From positions 469,215-533,214 of the forward strand of contig NZ_JACHXS010000003.1 of NCBI RefSeq assembly GCF_014192225.1: 64,000 nt of DNA. The letters are read 5' to 3'. Positions 1-9,682 of the stretch are shown piece after piece. Below the pieces are notes generated by a model. That model was not told the origin of the DNA. It searched no databases and saw only the letters and a program-made list of their open reading frames with translations. The stretch's first letter is position 1; each line of letters opens with the position of its first letter. The stretch comes from Pseudoduganella umbonata (GTDB lineage: Bacteria; Pseudomonadota; Gammaproteobacteria; Burkholderiales; Burkholderiaceae_D). The translations under genes were made by a program, and so were the position numbers.

Positions 1-1368
1 CACCGCATCGCGTGCGGCGCGCCGCGCCGTGGCCGTCTTTTCCTGCTTCAGCGCGGCCGCCACAGGTACCGCGAGCACGGCGGCGGCGTCGGCCTCTTCC
101 TCCTTCAGTGCCGCTTCCAGTTCGCGCACCGCCTGGGCGAATGCGGCGGATGCCGCATCGTCCTCGCGGGCGGCGACGTCGACGCTGCGGCGCATGGCCT
201 GGAACTGGCGGTCGTCGCGCCGGCCCGTGCCGGCCAGCGTGCGCTCCCAGCCCATCCGGGACAGCAGTTCGAGCAGCTTGCGGGCCGGGTGCCCGGCGTG
301 AAAGAAGAATTGCTTGTCCGCCAGCGCCGCCTTCAGCAGCGGCAGTTGCAGCAACTGGAGCAGCTCGCGGCTCTCCGATGAAATCGCCTCGTCGGCCGAC
401 ACGGTGTCGAACACGGCGCCCAGCAGGTCGATCGTGCCCTCGTCGGCGCGCGACAGCATGCCGCGCGGCGCGTCGCGCTTGAGCGAGGACAGCGCGATCG
501 CGTTCGCTCCAACGGCGTCGGGCAGGCTCGCCAGCCAGCGCAGCAGGCGGGGCGCGAGCGTGCCTGCCTCGCCTGCTGCCGTGGTATCTGCCGTCGCGCG
601 GTCTCCTGCCACCCCGGACTGCCCGAAGAATGCATGCAGCCGGCTGGCCAGCAGGGCTTCGCGCCGGGCGTCATGCCCCTGCTGCCGGACAGGCTGCTGC
701 GCCAGCGGCCGGCGCAGTGGCCCGGGCAGCAAGCCATGCCGTTCCAGCACCCCATTGACGGCGGCATAAACGGCGGCCAGGTCGTGGAAGCAGCCAGCCT
801 GCACCAGCGCCAGCATCGCGGCCGCACTGCCCTCCTCGCCATCGAACGCTGTCCATGCCTCGTGCAGCGCGGCGATGAATACTTCCGGCCGAAACGGATT
901 GACGCGCAACGACTGGCGTTCGAACAGGTGCGCCAGCCCGGCATTCAATGTGGCGAGCGCATCGGCATGCGCGGCATCGAACGGCCTGGCGATGGCGGCC
1001 CGGGCCACGCGCTGGTCCATCTCGTCATATGGCACCAGCGCCAGCGGCTGCCCTGCCACGCGCGGCTCCGGCGCCAGCTGCGCCAGCTCTTCGCGTAGCG
1101 CCCGTCCCAGCGCATCGGTCACGCGCGGCAGCAGCGCTTCGTGGCGTTCGTGCAGCAGGCTGGCAGCGCGGAGGCGGTCGCGCGAATCCGCCGGTGGCTG
1201 GCTGGACTCGGTGAGACGCGCAGCAAGCTGCGTGCGGAACGCCGCAAAACCGGTGCCTACCTGCTGTAGCGCGGCGCCGATCGCTTCTTCCAGCACCGCG
1301 TGCCGCGGACTGACGGCCCGCGGTGGCATCGTGGTCTGGGCAGAAGTAAGCATGGATGCAGCAAGCAT
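1..1368 (-). CDS. DUF1631 family protein, C-terminus beyond window
   Basis: Open frame read from the minus strand that runs off the left edge, so only the first ~455 residues are present. The segment near 310-430 (IDLLGAVFDTV, then LLQLPLLKAALADKQFF, then HAGHPARKLLELLSRMGW) matches my memory of the conserved core of DUF1631, a large proteobacterial family of unknown function in which a 'LLxxLQxPLLKxALxDxxFF...HPARxLLxxL' block is typical. Rich in Ala, Leu and Arg, predicted mostly helical, with no signal peptide or membrane segment in the visible part. In-frame ATGs lie at 1407, 1368 and 1353; none has a strong ribosome site, so the start is uncertain. No operon partner on its 5' side. Family assignment is fairly firm; no function can be given. 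Confidence 0.72.
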   Translation of the reverse strand, partial: MLAASMLTSAQTTMPPRAVSPRHAVLEEAIGAALQQVGTGFAAFRTQLAARLTESSQPPADSRDRLRAASLLHERHEALLPRVTDALGRALREELAQLAPEPRVAGQPLALVPYDEMDQRVARAAIARPFDAAHADALATLNAGLAHLFERQSLRVNPFRPEVFIAALHEAWTAFDGEEGSAAAMLALVQAGCFHDLAAVYAAVNGVLERHGLLPGPLRRPLAQQPVRQQGHDARREALLASRLHAFFGQSGVAGDRATADTTAAGEAGTLAPRLLRWLASLPDAVGANAIALSSLKRDAPRGMLSRADEGTIDLLGAVFDTVSADEAISSESRELLQLLQLPLLKAALADKQFFFHAGHPARKLLELLSRMGWERTLAGTGRRDDRQFQAMRRSVDVAAREDDAASAAFAQAVRELEAALKEEEADAAAVLAVPVAAALKQEKTATARRAARDAV

Positions 1369-1689
1369 GGACGCGGCCGGATAGTGGAAGCCCTCATTCT
1401 GCCACATACTTTCCACAAGGCAATAGCTAGGGTGAAAGTATCGCCCGATTTGTGCCCCGCGGCATACAGATGAGCTCGCAAGTGCTTGTATTGTCGAGCT
1501 TTATTCTTGTGCTGCAAGGTCTTGTCCTACAGGGGCAGACGGTTAATTCTGATATCCGCCGGCTGATCAAAAACGCATTATTTCGCTACCGGAAACGCAT
1601 CGGCAAAATCGCAACGCATGCAATAGCAAACGGTTTCACCAATGCGCCTTCGGCCCCGTGTTCCCCTCTCCAATCGAAAGGAAAGCAAA

Positions 1690-1872
1690 ATGGCTTCGAA
1701 TCAGAAAAGCGGTGGCAACAAGCAGGGTTCTTCTTCCGGCAGCTCGAAACAGTCGGGCAACAAGGGCTCCCAATCCGGCGGCACCCAGGGCGGCACGCCG
1801 GAGCAGCATGCCGAGGCCGGCCGTCAAAGCCACAAGAACGACGCCAAGAAGTCGAGCTCGCGCGGCAAATAA
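1690..1872 (+). CDS. small hydrophilic low-complexity protein (KGG-like)
   Basis: A 60-residue protein beginning MASNQKSGG, preceded by AAAGGA about 8 nt upstream, which decides the start. It is almost entirely Gly, Ser, Gln, Lys and Asn, with no hydrophobic stretch, and is expected to be disordered and cytosolic. The segment GGTPEQHAEAGRQSHKN resembles one unit of the KGG / stress-induced acidophilic repeat (a short Gly-rich motif of general-stress proteins), but only one loose copy is present. It stands alone: an intergenic region precedes it and a good terminator follows. A stress-associated role is an inference from composition only. Confidence 0.6.
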   Translation: MASNQKSGGNKQGSSSGSSKQSGNKGSQSGGTQGGTPEQHAEAGRQSHKNDAKKSSSRGK

Positions 1873-1906
1873 GCCGGCACATCAGCCGGCATATCAGCCA
1901 GCAAGC
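1872..1906. repeat. 12-bp tandem repeat behind the small gene
   Basis: Two near-identical 12-bp units (agccggcacatc, agccggcatatc) and a decayed third start on the last base of the stop codon of the preceding gene. Small, but the same arrangement (short tandem repeat just behind a stop codon) recurs elsewhere in the window. Confidence 0.55.
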
Positions 1907-1964
1907 AGGGCCGCAAATGCGCAGACGGCGCGCGGCCGGCATCCGCAACGGGATGCCTCACCAT

Positions 1965-2006
1965 GAGAAGGGCTTGGAAAGGTAGCGCCATTCCAAGCCT
2001 TTTTTG
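1965..2006 (+). terminator. Rho-independent terminator of the small gene
   Basis: Perfect 9-bp arms GGCTTGGAA (1971-1979) and TTCCAAGCC (1991-1999) with an 11-nt loop, followed by TTTTTT. On the other strand there is no T run, so it serves the plus-strand gene. Confidence 0.85.
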
Positions 2007-2051
2007 TCGTCCAGACCGGGACGACGCCCCGATCGCCTGTCCAGGCACGTT

Positions 2052-2612
2052 TCAGACGTTCGTGACGCGCTTGCCTTTCGGCGGCCGGAAGTTGCGCACC
2101 TCGTTGACCATGCCAACCTTCGCCGCATCGCTGGCGGTCAGGTGCAGGTCCGCATGGGCATGCACGAGCCAGTGCTCTTCCGACAGGCGCACGTGCTGGC
2201 GCAGGATCGACTCGGTACGCGCATCGTCGGCCTGCAGGCCTTCGACAATGATGCGCAGCGCATCCGGCCGGGCGCCGGACGGCGCACTGGCATGGGACTT
2301 GTGCACCATGAATCGCGCGGTCTCGCTGGCATAGCGCTCCTGGCCCGCCAGGAACAGGATCACCGCGATCGACGCCACCGCGCCGCCGTTATACATCACG
2401 ATCCTGATCGGCAGGTTCGACAGGTAGTTGTACAGGCACAGGCCATCGCTGACATAGCCGCCGTTCGATTGCAGCAGGATGTGGGCAGTCTCCACGCCAT
2501 CTTCCGTCATGTCCGCTACCGCCTCGAACACGCGGTGCACCATATCGCTGTTGACGTCGCCCGACAACGTAAACCACGCCGCGCCATCCAGCTTTTGCTT
2601 ATCCTCGCTCAT
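2052..2612 (-). CDS. ClpP-like serine protease family protein
   Basis: 186 aa, close to the usual ClpP length. The crotonase/ClpP fold is suggested by ILLQSNGGYVSDGL (ClpP: INSPGG-type turn forming the oxyanion hole), by GGAVASIAVILFLAG where the Ser corresponds to the ClpP nucleophile in G(M)AAS, and by RFMVHKSHA where the His corresponds to the catalytic His of ClpP (RxMIHxP). The C-terminal LTASDAAKVGMVNEV parallels the ClpP 'EAxxxGLID' end. It is not housekeeping ClpP: no clpX or tig is nearby and the motif spacing is divergent. Likely a cytosolic ClpP/SDH-like protease of unknown target; single-gene unit. Confidence 0.75.
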   Translation of the reverse strand: MSEDKQKLDGAAWFTLSGDVNSDMVHRVFEAVADMTEDGVETAHILLQSNGGYVSDGLCLYNYLSNLPIRIVMYNGGAVASIAVILFLAGQERYASETARFMVHKSHASAPSGARPDALRIIVEGLQADDARTESILRQHVRLSEEHWLVHAHADLHLTASDAAKVGMVNEVRNFRPPKGKRVTNV

Positions 2613-2802
2613 GTTTTTTTACCCTCAAAGAACGGTGTTCGCCATTCTAGCGCACGGTCTTTTTTCGGGCCGCACGACCGGGTGCGGGCGGGGTTGTCGA
2701 CAATTACCTTGAATCATTTCGAGCTACCCAGGCGCAAGGCCGGGCATCGCCCGGTAGCGCTCCCGCCAGATTGACACCCCCTTATACTTACCTTATAGTC
2801 CC

Positions 2803-3027
2803 GATCCTCGACCGGGAGAGCGCAGCGCCAGCTGCCGCCGAAGGGGCAACACCCAAAAACTCTCAGGCATCAAGGACCGGTCAGGGGTCGCCAGCGCCAG
2901 CAATGTGCGCGCGGCCGAAACTCTGGAGAGCGGCACGCTTGCACGGTAACCGGTAAGCTTGCCCACCGAAGGGGCGTGCGGAATCGATACGTCGAACCGC
3001 TATCTCTCAGGTACCGAGGACAGAGGG
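2803..3027 (+). promoter_or_regulatory. tandem glycine riboswitch (gcvT leader)
   Basis: Two glycine aptamers in series. Aptamer 1 (~2805-2885) has GGGAGAGC, then CCGCCGAAGGGGCAAC, then ACTCTCAGGCATCAAGGACCG. Aptamer 2 (~2921-3025) has CTGGAGAGC, then CCACCGAAGGGGCGTG, then ATCTCTCAGGTACCGAGGACAG. The paired 'GGAGAG ... CCGAAGGGG ... CTCTCAGG' blocks are the defining gcvT-motif conservation. It lies about 100 nt upstream of gcvT; by family knowledge glycine binding switches on the glycine cleavage operon. Two aptamers imply the usual tandem architecture. Confidence 0.95.
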
Positions 3028-3128
3028 GTAACGAACAACTGTGGAAAAGCGCTGCCCGCTTCTTCCGTGCCAATGCGTGTCATTGCGTGGCCGTTGTGCT
3101 GATAACCCCAACCGAAGTCCGAGGCCCC

Positions 3129-4250
3129 ATGACGCTCAAAGCCACTCCCCTCAACGCAGCCCACCGCGCCCTCGGCGCCCGCATGGTCGATTTCGGCGGC
3201 TGGGACATGCCCGTCAACTACGGTTCGCAGATCGAGGAACACCATGCCGTGCGCAGCGACGCCGGCATGTTCGACGTGGCCCACATGTGCGTGGTCGACA
3301 TCGAAGGCACCGACGTGCGGGGCTTCCTGCGCCGCCTGCTGGCGAACAATGTCGACAAGCTGCAGGTCTCCGGCAAGGCGCTGTACTCGTGCATGCTGAA
3401 CCCTGAAGGCGGCGTCATCGACGACCTGATCGTCTATTTCTTCACCGAAAACTGGTTCCGCCTGGTCGTGAACGCCGGCACCGCCGAGAAGGACGTGGCG
3501 TGGATGCAGGCCAAGAGCGACGAGTGGCAGGCCGGCCTGACCATCACGCAACGCCGCGACGACCCCGCGAATGCCATGGCCCTGATCGCCGTGCAGGGCC
3601 CGAATGCCCGCGCCAGGGTCTGGGAACTGATCCCGCAGGCGAAGGAAGCCACCGCCGAGATGAAGCCGTTCAACGTGGCCATCGTGCAGGACACCGCGTT
3701 CGGCGAAGCGATGGTGGCGCGCACCGGCTATACCGGCGAGGACGGCTTTGAGATCGGCGTTGCCGCCACGCAGGCCGAGGCGCTGTGGAACGCGCTGGCC
3801 GCCGCCGGCGTGAAGCCGGCCGGCCTCGGTGCGCGCGATACCCTGCGCCTGGAAGCCGGCATGAACCTGTACGGCCAGGACATGGACGATACCGTGAACC
3901 CGCTCGATGCCGGCCTGGCTTGGACCATCGACCTGGTGTCCGAGCGCGACTTCGTCGGCAAGGCCGCGCTGCAGGCCAAGGGGCAGAACGCCCAGTTCGT
4001 CGGCCTGATCCTGCGCGAAAAAGGCGGCGTGCTGCGCGCGCACCAGAGAGTCATCGCCGCGGACGGCGCCACGGGCGAGATCACTTCCGGCACCTTCAGC
4101 CCGACGATGCAGCAGGCGATCGCGCTGGCCCGCGTGCCGATGGGCGTCCAGTTGGGCGACACCGTGCACGTGGAAATCCGCGACAAGAAACTGGCCGCCA
4201 CAGTCGTGAAGCTGCCCTTCGTACGGAACGGTAAAATCCTCGTCGCCTGA
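3129..4250 (+). CDS. gcvT: aminomethyltransferase, glycine cleavage T protein
   Basis: 373 aa from the ATG at 3129 ([19 protein letters not shown]), with GAGG a few nt upstream. The open frame continues upstream through the riboswitch, but those codons are not protein-like. T-protein takes the aminomethyl group from lipoyl-GcvH and transfers the methylene to tetrahydrofolate, releasing ammonia. Family landmarks: [14 protein letters not shown] near residue 20, the FDVAHM motif near 50 (many homologues have FDVSHM), [10 protein letters not shown] near 200, and [18 protein letters not shown] near 235. Length is normal. First gene of gcvT-gcvH-gcvP, 44 nt before gcvH, downstream of the glycine riboswitch. 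Confidence 0.97.
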   Translation: MTLKATPLNAAHRALGARMVDFGGWDMPVNYGSQIEEHHAVRSDAGMFDVAHMCVVDIEGTDVRGFLRRLLANNVDKLQVSGKALYSCMLNPEGGVIDDLIVYFFTENWFRLVVNAGTAEKDVAWMQAKSDEWQAGLTITQRRDDPANAMALIAVQGPNARARVWELIPQAKEATAEMKPFNVAIVQDTAFGEAMVARTGYTGEDGFEIGVAATQAEALWNALAAAGVKPAGLGARDTLRLEAGMNLYGQDMDDTVNPLDAGLAWTIDLVSERDFVGKAALQAKGQNAQFVGLILREKGGVLRAHQRVIAADGATGEITSGTFSPTMQQAIALARVPMGVQLGDTVHVEIRDKKLAATVVKLPFVRNGKILVA

Positions 4251-4294
4251 ACAGGCCCGACCTCCCCAATAACACCACCAATCTGGAGCAACAC

Positions 4295-4678
4295 ATGAGC
4301 AACATTCCCGCAGAGCTGAAGTACACCGAGTCCCACGAGTGGATCCGCAAGGAAGACGACGGCACGATCACCGTCGGCATCACCGAATTCGCGCAGGACG
4401 CGCTGGGCGACATCGTGTTCGTCGAACTGCCGAAGATCGGCAACAGCTACACGGCGGGCGACGATGCCGCCGTGGTGGAATCCGTGAAAGCCGCCTCCGA
4501 CATCTATGCTCCAGTGTCGGGCGAAGTCATCGCCGTCAACGACGCGGTGGCCGGCTCGCCGGAATCGATCAACGCCAACGCCTATGACGCGTGGCTGTTC
4601 AAGATGAAGCCGGCCGATGCCGCCGCGATCGACGGCCTGCTGGACGCCGACGCCTACGGCAAGAACACCGCTTCCTGA
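4295..4678 (+). CDS. gcvH: glycine cleavage system H protein
   Basis: 127 aa, normal for GcvH. This is the lipoylated shuttle that carries the aminomethyl intermediate between GcvP and GcvT. The lipoyl-accepting Lys sits in [10 protein letters not shown] (about residue 65), the standard ESVKA context. The N-terminus [10 protein letters not shown] and the DIVFVELP segment are family hallmarks. Start ATG at 4295 follows CTGGAGCAACAC. Second gene of the riboswitch-controlled operon, separated from gcvP by a 117-nt spacer that contains a stem-loop and degenerate repeats. Confidence 0.97.
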   Translation: MSNIPAELKYTESHEWIRKEDDGTITVGITEFAQDALGDIVFVELPKIGNSYTAGDDAAVVESVKAASDIYAPVSGEVIAVNDAVAGSPESINANAYDAWLFKMKPADAAAIDGLLDADAYGKNTAS

Positions 4679-4690
4679 TTCCGCTGTACC

Positions 4691-4712
4691 GGGGCCGGCC
4701 CTTGCCGGCCCC
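4691..4712 (+). other. GC-rich stem-loop in gcvH-gcvP spacer
   Basis: GGGGCCGGC and GCCGGCCCC form a perfect 9-bp hairpin with a 4-nt loop, 13 nt after the gcvH stop. There is no T run after it, so it is more likely an RNA-stabilising or pausing hairpin than a terminator. Confidence 0.6.
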
Positions 4713-4781
4713 GCATTGGGCCCCATATCCGGCCCTGCATTGCCCCCGTATCCGGCCCCTTCATTGGCCTCCTTCACTGGC
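4709..4781. repeat. degenerate ~24-bp repeats between gcvH and gcvP
   Basis: Three decayed units of the form 'ccc-cattgg-cccc-tatccgg' lie head to tail between the hairpin and the gcvP start. They encode nothing recognisable. Confidence 0.5.
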
Positions 4782-4795
4782 CCAAGAGATCCTTC

Positions 4796-7690
4796 ATGAC
4801 CCGTACCAGCCTGACCACCCTAGAAGCGCGCGATGCCTTCATCGCCCGCCACATCGGCCCGGACGCCGCCGAACAGCAGCAGATGCTCGACACGCTCGGC
4901 TATGCCACGCGCGCCGCGCTGATCGACGCGATCGTTCCGGAAAACATCCGCAACCGCGCCGCCCTGCCCCTGGGCCAGTTCGCCGAGCCGCTGCCGGAAC
5001 AGGCCGCGCTGGCCAAGCTGAAGGCCATCGCCGGCCAGAACAAGGTCGTGAAGTCGCTGATCGGCCAGGGTTACTACGGCACCTTCACGCCGGGCGTGGT
5101 GCTGCGTAACATCTTTGAAAACCCGGCCTGGTACACGGCTTACACGCCGTACCAGCCGGAAATCTCGCAGGGCCGCCTGGAAGCGATCCTGAACTTCCAG
5201 CAGGCGATTACCGACCTGACCGGCATGGGCATCGCCAACGCGTCGATGCTCGACGAAGGCACGTCCGCCGCCGAGGCGATGACGCTGCTGCTGCGCGTCG
5301 GCAAGTCGAAATCGAAGCTGTTCTACGTGGCCAACGACGTGCTGCCGCAGACGCTGGAAGTGATCCGCACCCGCGCCGAGCCGCTGGGCATCGAGGTGCG
5401 CACGTTCGACCCGGCCGAACTGGCCGGCGTGACCGATGCCTTCGGCGTGCTGCTGCAGTACCCGGGCGTGGACGGTGCCGTGCGCGACTACCGCGCCGAC
5501 GTCGAGAAAGTCAAGGCCACCGGCGCGATGATCGTCGTGGCGGCGGACCTGCTGGCCCTGACCCTGCTCACGCCGCCGGGCGAATGGGGCGCGGACGTCG
5601 TGGTCGGCAACAGCCAGCGCTTCGGCGTACCGCTGGGCTTCGGCGGCCCGCACGCCGGCTACATGGCCACGCGCGACGAATACAAGCGCTCGATGCCGGG
5701 CCGCCTGGTCGGCGTCACCGTCGACCAGCAGGGCAACATGGCCTACCGCCTGGCCCTGCAAACGCGCGAACAGCACATCCGCCGCGAAAAGGCCACGTCG
5801 AACATCTGCACTGCGCAGGTGCTGCTGGCCGTGATCGCGTCGATGTACGCCGTCTACCACGGCCCGAAAGGCCTGGCCGCCATCGCCAGCCGCGTGCACC
5901 GCTACACCGGCATCCTGGCCGGCAACCTGCGTACGCTGGGCTACAAGGTGGCGAACGAGACTTACTTCGACACGCTGACGGTCGCCACCGACCGCGCCGA
6001 GGCACTGCACGCCGCCGCCGTCGCCAACGGCATCAACCTGCGCCGCATCGACGCGAACCACGTCGGCGTGTCGCTGGATGAAACGGCCGACCGCGACACG
6101 CTGGCCGCGCTGTGGTCCGTGTTCTCGGCGGGCGTGGCCGATGCGCCGGCCGCGCCGGACTTCGCCGCCATCGAGGAACCGCTTGACGATGCGTTCCCGG
6201 CCGGGCTGGCACGTGCTTCCGAATACCTGACGCACCCGGTCTTCAACCGCTACCACAGCGAGACCGAGATGCTGCGCTACCTGCGCTCGCTGGCCGACAA
6301 GGACCTGGCGCTGGACCGCACGATGATCCCGCTGGGTTCGTGCACGATGAAGCTGAACGCCACCAGCGAAATGATCCCGGTCACCTGGCCCGAGTTCTCG
6401 AACATCCACCCGTTCGCGCCGGAAGACCAGACCGTGGGCTACCGTGAAATGATCGGCCAGCTGGAAGAGATGCTGTGCGCCGTGACCGGCTACGCGGCCG
6501 TGTCGCTGCAGCCGAACGCCGGCTCGCAGGGCGAATACGCCGGCCTGCTGGTGATCCAGAAGTACCACCAGTCGCGCGGCGAAGGCCATCGCAACATTTG
6601 CCTGATCCCGTCGTCGGCCCACGGCACCAACCCGGCATCGGCCAGCATGGTCAACATGCAGGTCGTCGTCACCGCCTGCGACGAGAACGGCAACGTCGAC
6701 CTGGCCGACCTGAAGGCCAAGGCTGAGCAGCACAGCAAGAACCTGGCCTGCGTGATGGTGACGTACCCGTCCACGCACGGCGTGTTCGAGGAAGGCATCA
6801 AGGAGCTGTGCGAGATCGTCCATTCGCACGGCGGCCAGGTCTACATCGACGGCGCCAACATGAATGCGCTGGTCGGTGTGGCCGCGCCGGGCGCGTTCGG
6901 CGGCGACGTGTCGCACCTGAACCTGCACAAGACCTTCTGCATTCCGCACGGCGGCGGCGGACCGGGCGTGGGCCCGATCGGCGTCGGCGCGCACCTCGCC
7001 GAGTTCCTGCCGAACCAGCGTTCCACCGGCTACCAGCGCAACGAGAACGGCATCGGTGCCGTGTCGGCGGCGGCCTACGGTTCCGCGTCGATCCTGCCGA
7101 TTTCGTGGATGTACATCGCGATGATGGGCGCCGAAGGCCTGACCGCGGCGACGGAAACGGCGATCCTGAACGCCAACTACATCGCCCGCCGCCTGGCGCC
7201 GCACTACCCGGTGCTGTACTCGGGCCACGACGGCCTGGTGGCGCACGAGTGCATCCTCGACCTGCGCCCGCTGACCGATGCCACCGGCATCAGCAACGAG
7301 GACGTGGCCAAGCGCCTGATGGACTACGGATTCCACGCGCCGACGATGAGCTTCCCGGTGCCGGGCACGCTGATGATCGAGCCGACCGAATCGGAAGCCA
7401 AGGCCGAGCTGGACCGCTTCATCGATGCGATGATCGCCATCCGCGGCGAGATCGCCAAGGTGGAAAGCGGCGAATTCGACAAGGCGAACAACCCGCTGAA
7501 ATTCGCGCCGCACACCGCCGCGGTGCTCACCGCCGACGAGTGGGACCGCCAGTACAGCCGCTCGCAGGCCGCCTACCCGCTGCCGTCGCTGCGCAAGCAG
7601 AAGTACTGGCCGCCGGTCGGCCGCGCCGACAACGTGTACGGCGACCGCAACCTGATGTGCGGCTGCGCGCCGATCAGCGCCTACGAGTAA
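4796..7690 (+). CDS. gcvP: glycine dehydrogenase (decarboxylating), P protein
   Basis: 964 aa, the length of the fused homodimeric-type P protein. PLP-dependent decarboxylation of glycine, handing the aminomethyl group to lipoyl-GcvH. The N-terminal half begins with [19 protein letters not shown] and [15 protein letters not shown]; the C-terminal half carries the PLP-binding Lys in [18 protein letters not shown] (about residue 710) and the preceding [12 protein letters not shown]. Ends with the typical [17 protein letters not shown]. Start ATG at 4796. Last gene of the gcv operon, followed 20-odd nt later by a terminator. The lipoamide dehydrogenase (L protein) is not in the window. Confidence 0.98.
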   Translation: MTRTSLTTLEARDAFIARHIGPDAAEQQQMLDTLGYATRAALIDAIVPENIRNRAALPLGQFAEPLPEQAALAKLKAIAGQNKVVKSLIGQGYYGTFTPGVVLRNIFENPAWYTAYTPYQPEISQGRLEAILNFQQAITDLTGMGIANASMLDEGTSAAEAMTLLLRVGKSKSKLFYVANDVLPQTLEVIRTRAEPLGIEVRTFDPAELAGVTDAFGVLLQYPGVDGAVRDYRADVEKVKATGAMIVVAADLLALTLLTPPGEWGADVVVGNSQRFGVPLGFGGPHAGYMATRDEYKRSMPGRLVGVTVDQQGNMAYRLALQTREQHIRREKATSNICTAQVLLAVIASMYAVYHGPKGLAAIASRVHRYTGILAGNLRTLGYKVANETYFDTLTVATDRAEALHAAAVANGINLRRIDANHVGVSLDETADRDTLAALWSVFSAGVADAPAAPDFAAIEEPLDDAFPAGLARASEYLTHPVFNRYHSETEMLRYLRSLADKDLALDRTMIPLGSCTMKLNATSEMIPVTWPEFSNIHPFAPEDQTVGYREMIGQLEEMLCAVTGYAAVSLQPNAGSQGEYAGLLVIQKYHQSRGEGHRNICLIPSSAHGTNPASASMVNMQVVVTACDENGNVDLADLKAKAEQHSKNLACVMVTYPSTHGVFEEGIKELCEIVHSHGGQVYIDGANMNALVGVAAPGAFGGDVSHLNLHKTFCIPHGGGGPGVGPIGVGAHLAEFLPNQRSTGYQRNENGIGAVSAAAYGSASILPISWMYIAMMGAEGLTAATETAILNANYIARRLAPHYPVLYSGHDGLVAHECILDLRPLTDATGISNEDVAKRLMDYGFHAPTMSFPVPGTLMIEPTESEAKAELDRFIDAMIAIRGEIAKVESGEFDKANNPLKFAPHTAAVLTADEWDRQYSRSQAAYPLPSLRKQKYWPPVGRADNVYGDRNLMCGCAPISAYE

Positions 7691-7712
7691 GCGTTCGCGC
7701 CTGCTTCAGGTG

Positions 7713-7749
7713 AAAACGCCGTCCGCCGCAAGGTGGGCGGCGTTTTTTA
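7713..7749. terminator. terminator between convergent gcvP and hypothetical gene
   Basis: ACGCCG...GCC and GG...CGGCGT arms (7716-7743) followed by a T run on the plus strand (GTTTTTTATT); the minus strand has AAAACG before and a short TTTT after the arms. It sits between the two convergent genes and probably works at least for gcvP. Confidence 0.8.
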
Positions 7750-8790
7750 TTGGGCCCACCAGCCGGTGGCCACGATCTCGCTGCCGTACAGTTGCCCGTC
7801 CATCGTGAAACGCTGCACTTCCAGGTTGCCGTCCTCGATCGCGGCGGCGTGGATGAACTGCCCGGCCACGGCCAGCACGGCGCGCCGCCGGGTCAGCCGG
7901 AATGGCGGACTCCAGGCGCCGCGCCGCGGCCGCGCGAGCATCCACAGGGCGCCGTCGCCATCGGCATAGGCCAGGTAGTCGGCGCCGTCGTGGGCATGGC
8001 CCCAGAGCAGCCGTGCGCCGGCCACGTGGGCCACCGGCTGGGGCGGCGTGTTTCCGCCCCGGTACACGACGATGCGCTCGCCCGCCGCGTACAGGTCCGG
8101 CACGTTCGGCAGCGCGCCGGAGGCGAGCAGCACGCTGTCCACCTGCGGCGGCAGGTTCGGGTAATCCAGCGTCACGTTCCAGCCGAACGGATCGCACAAT
8201 GGCGTAAACCGCAGCGTGCTGCCCTTGCCGTGAGGTTGCAGCACCCAGATCCCCGGCTGCCGGTAGTTGCCGATCGCGCAGGCCCGCGCGGGTGGCAGGT
8301 CGAGCATGCGCAGCGTGGTGGCCGGGGCAGCCGCATTGCAATACCAGGTGGCCGGCCCCGCGTGGATCAGCAGCAACGGCGGCGCGCCCGCCTGCAGCGG
8401 GCCGAATGCCAGATGGGTGATCCGGGTCCCTCTCGGCAGGCCCGGGGCAACCGGCAGGTGCCGCATCGTCTCCAGCCAGCCGGCTTCGTCCTGCCGCGCG
8501 GGCAGCCCCGTGGCGATGCGCAGTGTGCACTTGCCGCCGCCATCGCGGACCGCCAGCGCGATGCCGAGCGTGCCGTCGGGCGCCTGCCGCACGTCTGCGC
8601 ACCTTACTGTCGCGGGCTCGGCAAATGCGGCCGTGAGATCGGTGTCGGACCATGCGCCTGCCCCCGTTTGCTGCAACAGCCGCAGGCGGCCGGCGCCGTC
8701 CACGCCGAAAATCACCGGCAGGTCGCCGTCGCGCACGATGAACAAGGGGCGGCGCTCGGCTGCGCCCGAATGCAGGATCAGGTTGACCAT
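7747..8790 (-). CDS. hypothetical protein, beta-propeller-like
   Basis: 347 aa, not recognised. The ATG at 8790 is chosen because it lies 5 nt after the stop of the upstream gene, implying co-translation; the frame also opens further upstream inside that gene. No signal peptide or membrane segment. The sequence is all-beta in character, with repeated units ending in aromatic-Gly motifs (GAWSDTDL, GIWVLQPHGKG, ALWMLARPRRGAWSPPF) and spaced hydrophobic strands, as in six- or seven-bladed propeller/lectin-like proteins; this is a structural guess. Pairs with the 246-aa unknown upstream, and both are divergent from the wHTH-nSTAND gene. Confidence 0.6.
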   Translation of the reverse strand: MVNLILHSGAAERRPLFIVRDGDLPVIFGVDGAGRLRLLQQTGAGAWSDTDLTAAFAEPATVRCADVRQAPDGTLGIALAVRDGGGKCTLRIATGLPARQDEAGWLETMRHLPVAPGLPRGTRITHLAFGPLQAGAPPLLLIHAGPATWYCNAAAPATTLRMLDLPPARACAIGNYRQPGIWVLQPHGKGSTLRFTPLCDPFGWNVTLDYPNLPPQVDSVLLASGALPNVPDLYAAGERIVVYRGGNTPPQPVAHVAGARLLWGHAHDGADYLAYADGDGALWMLARPRRGAWSPPFRLTRRRAVLAVAGQFIHAAAIEDGNLEVQRFTMDGQLYGSEIVATGWWAQ

Positions 8791-8795
8791 AACGT

Positions 8796-9536
8796 TCAGC
8801 CGAAGGCGTAGTGCGCGGCATGCCGTGCCAGCGGCGGCTCGATCGCCGCAGCCAGGCGGCTCACCAGCTGGTCGCGCACCGCGCCCAGGCTGGCCCCGCC
8901 ACGTTCCCACTCGCGCGTCAGCCGCCGCACGTCCAGCAACCGGGCCAGCGTGTCGGCACTGATATAAGGTCCGGTGCGGCCCGTATCCGTCCGCGGCGCC
9001 ATCTGGTTCACGCGAGTGACGACGTTGGCGCGGCCCGCCGCTGTAACCACCAGTTGCAATCGCAGCGACCAGCGCAGCGTGAGCCTGGCCCAGCCCGAGC
9101 CCAGGTCGCAGTCGCCATCCTGGACGGCGTCGCGCTCGTACCAGGACTGCAGCGCATGCAGGTCGACGGTCAGGCGCGGCACGCCGGCCATGTCCGGCTG
9201 CTCGGACACGATCACGTCATAGCGGTGTTCCAGTTCCGACAGGTGCCGGTGCGCCACCGGCCCATCCGTATGCCATGCCAGCGATGCATGGTCGCGCCAC
9301 GTCCAGCCACGGCTCGTGCGAACGAAGCGGGGCTCGTCCGCCGGCTGGCAGGACATGCCGGCCGGCGTGCCGGAGCGTTCCCGTTCGCTGGCCAGCGTAT
9401 CCACGACGGCTTCGCGCGGCAGTACCAGGCCGACGGGCCACGCTTCGAGGCGTCGTTCGAGCGCATCGATCAACAGCGGTTTTAGATACCGCTGGGGAAA
9501 TTCTGTAAGCTCGACGTAAGAGTTAGATTTTGACAT
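8796..9536 (-). CDS. hypothetical protein, divergent from wHTH-nSTAND gene
   Basis: 246 aa, not recognised. Starts MSKSNSYVELTEFPQ. No signal peptide, no membrane segment and no metal or nucleotide motif that I can name. The N-terminal third is helical and acidic/basic mixed (DALERRLEAW, DTLASERERSG), the middle has Trp-rich strands (GWTWRDHASLAW, GWARLTLRWSLRLQLVV), and the C-terminus is helical (LARLLDVRRLTREWERGG). First gene of a two-gene minus-strand unit, sharing a 146-nt intergenic promoter region with the divergent STAND-type regulator at 9683, which suggests shared control. Confidence 0.6.
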   Translation of the reverse strand: MSKSNSYVELTEFPQRYLKPLLIDALERRLEAWPVGLVLPREAVVDTLASERERSGTPAGMSCQPADEPRFVRTSRGWTWRDHASLAWHTDGPVAHRHLSELEHRYDVIVSEQPDMAGVPRLTVDLHALQSWYERDAVQDGDCDLGSGWARLTLRWSLRLQLVVTAAGRANVVTRVNQMAPRTDTGRTGPYISADTLARLLDVRRLTREWERGGASLGAVRDQLVSRLAAAIEPPLARHAAHYAFG

Positions 9537-9682
9537 CTATTTGATTTGGAGAAATGTTAAGATTGATGTGGATCAGTTAGCCAGACTGTAGTGACAGAGC
9601 CTCGCGGGCGCCTTCCGGAAACCTTCCGGCCAAGTCAAGTGACTGATTCATAAAGAAAAATAATTTCAGGGGTGACAATCGG

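Noticed and set aside
4820..7513. 897-aa open frame opposite gcvP
   Set aside because: Low-complexity His/Val/Arg/Gly sequence typical of the antisense frame of a GC-rich gene; gcvP is certain.
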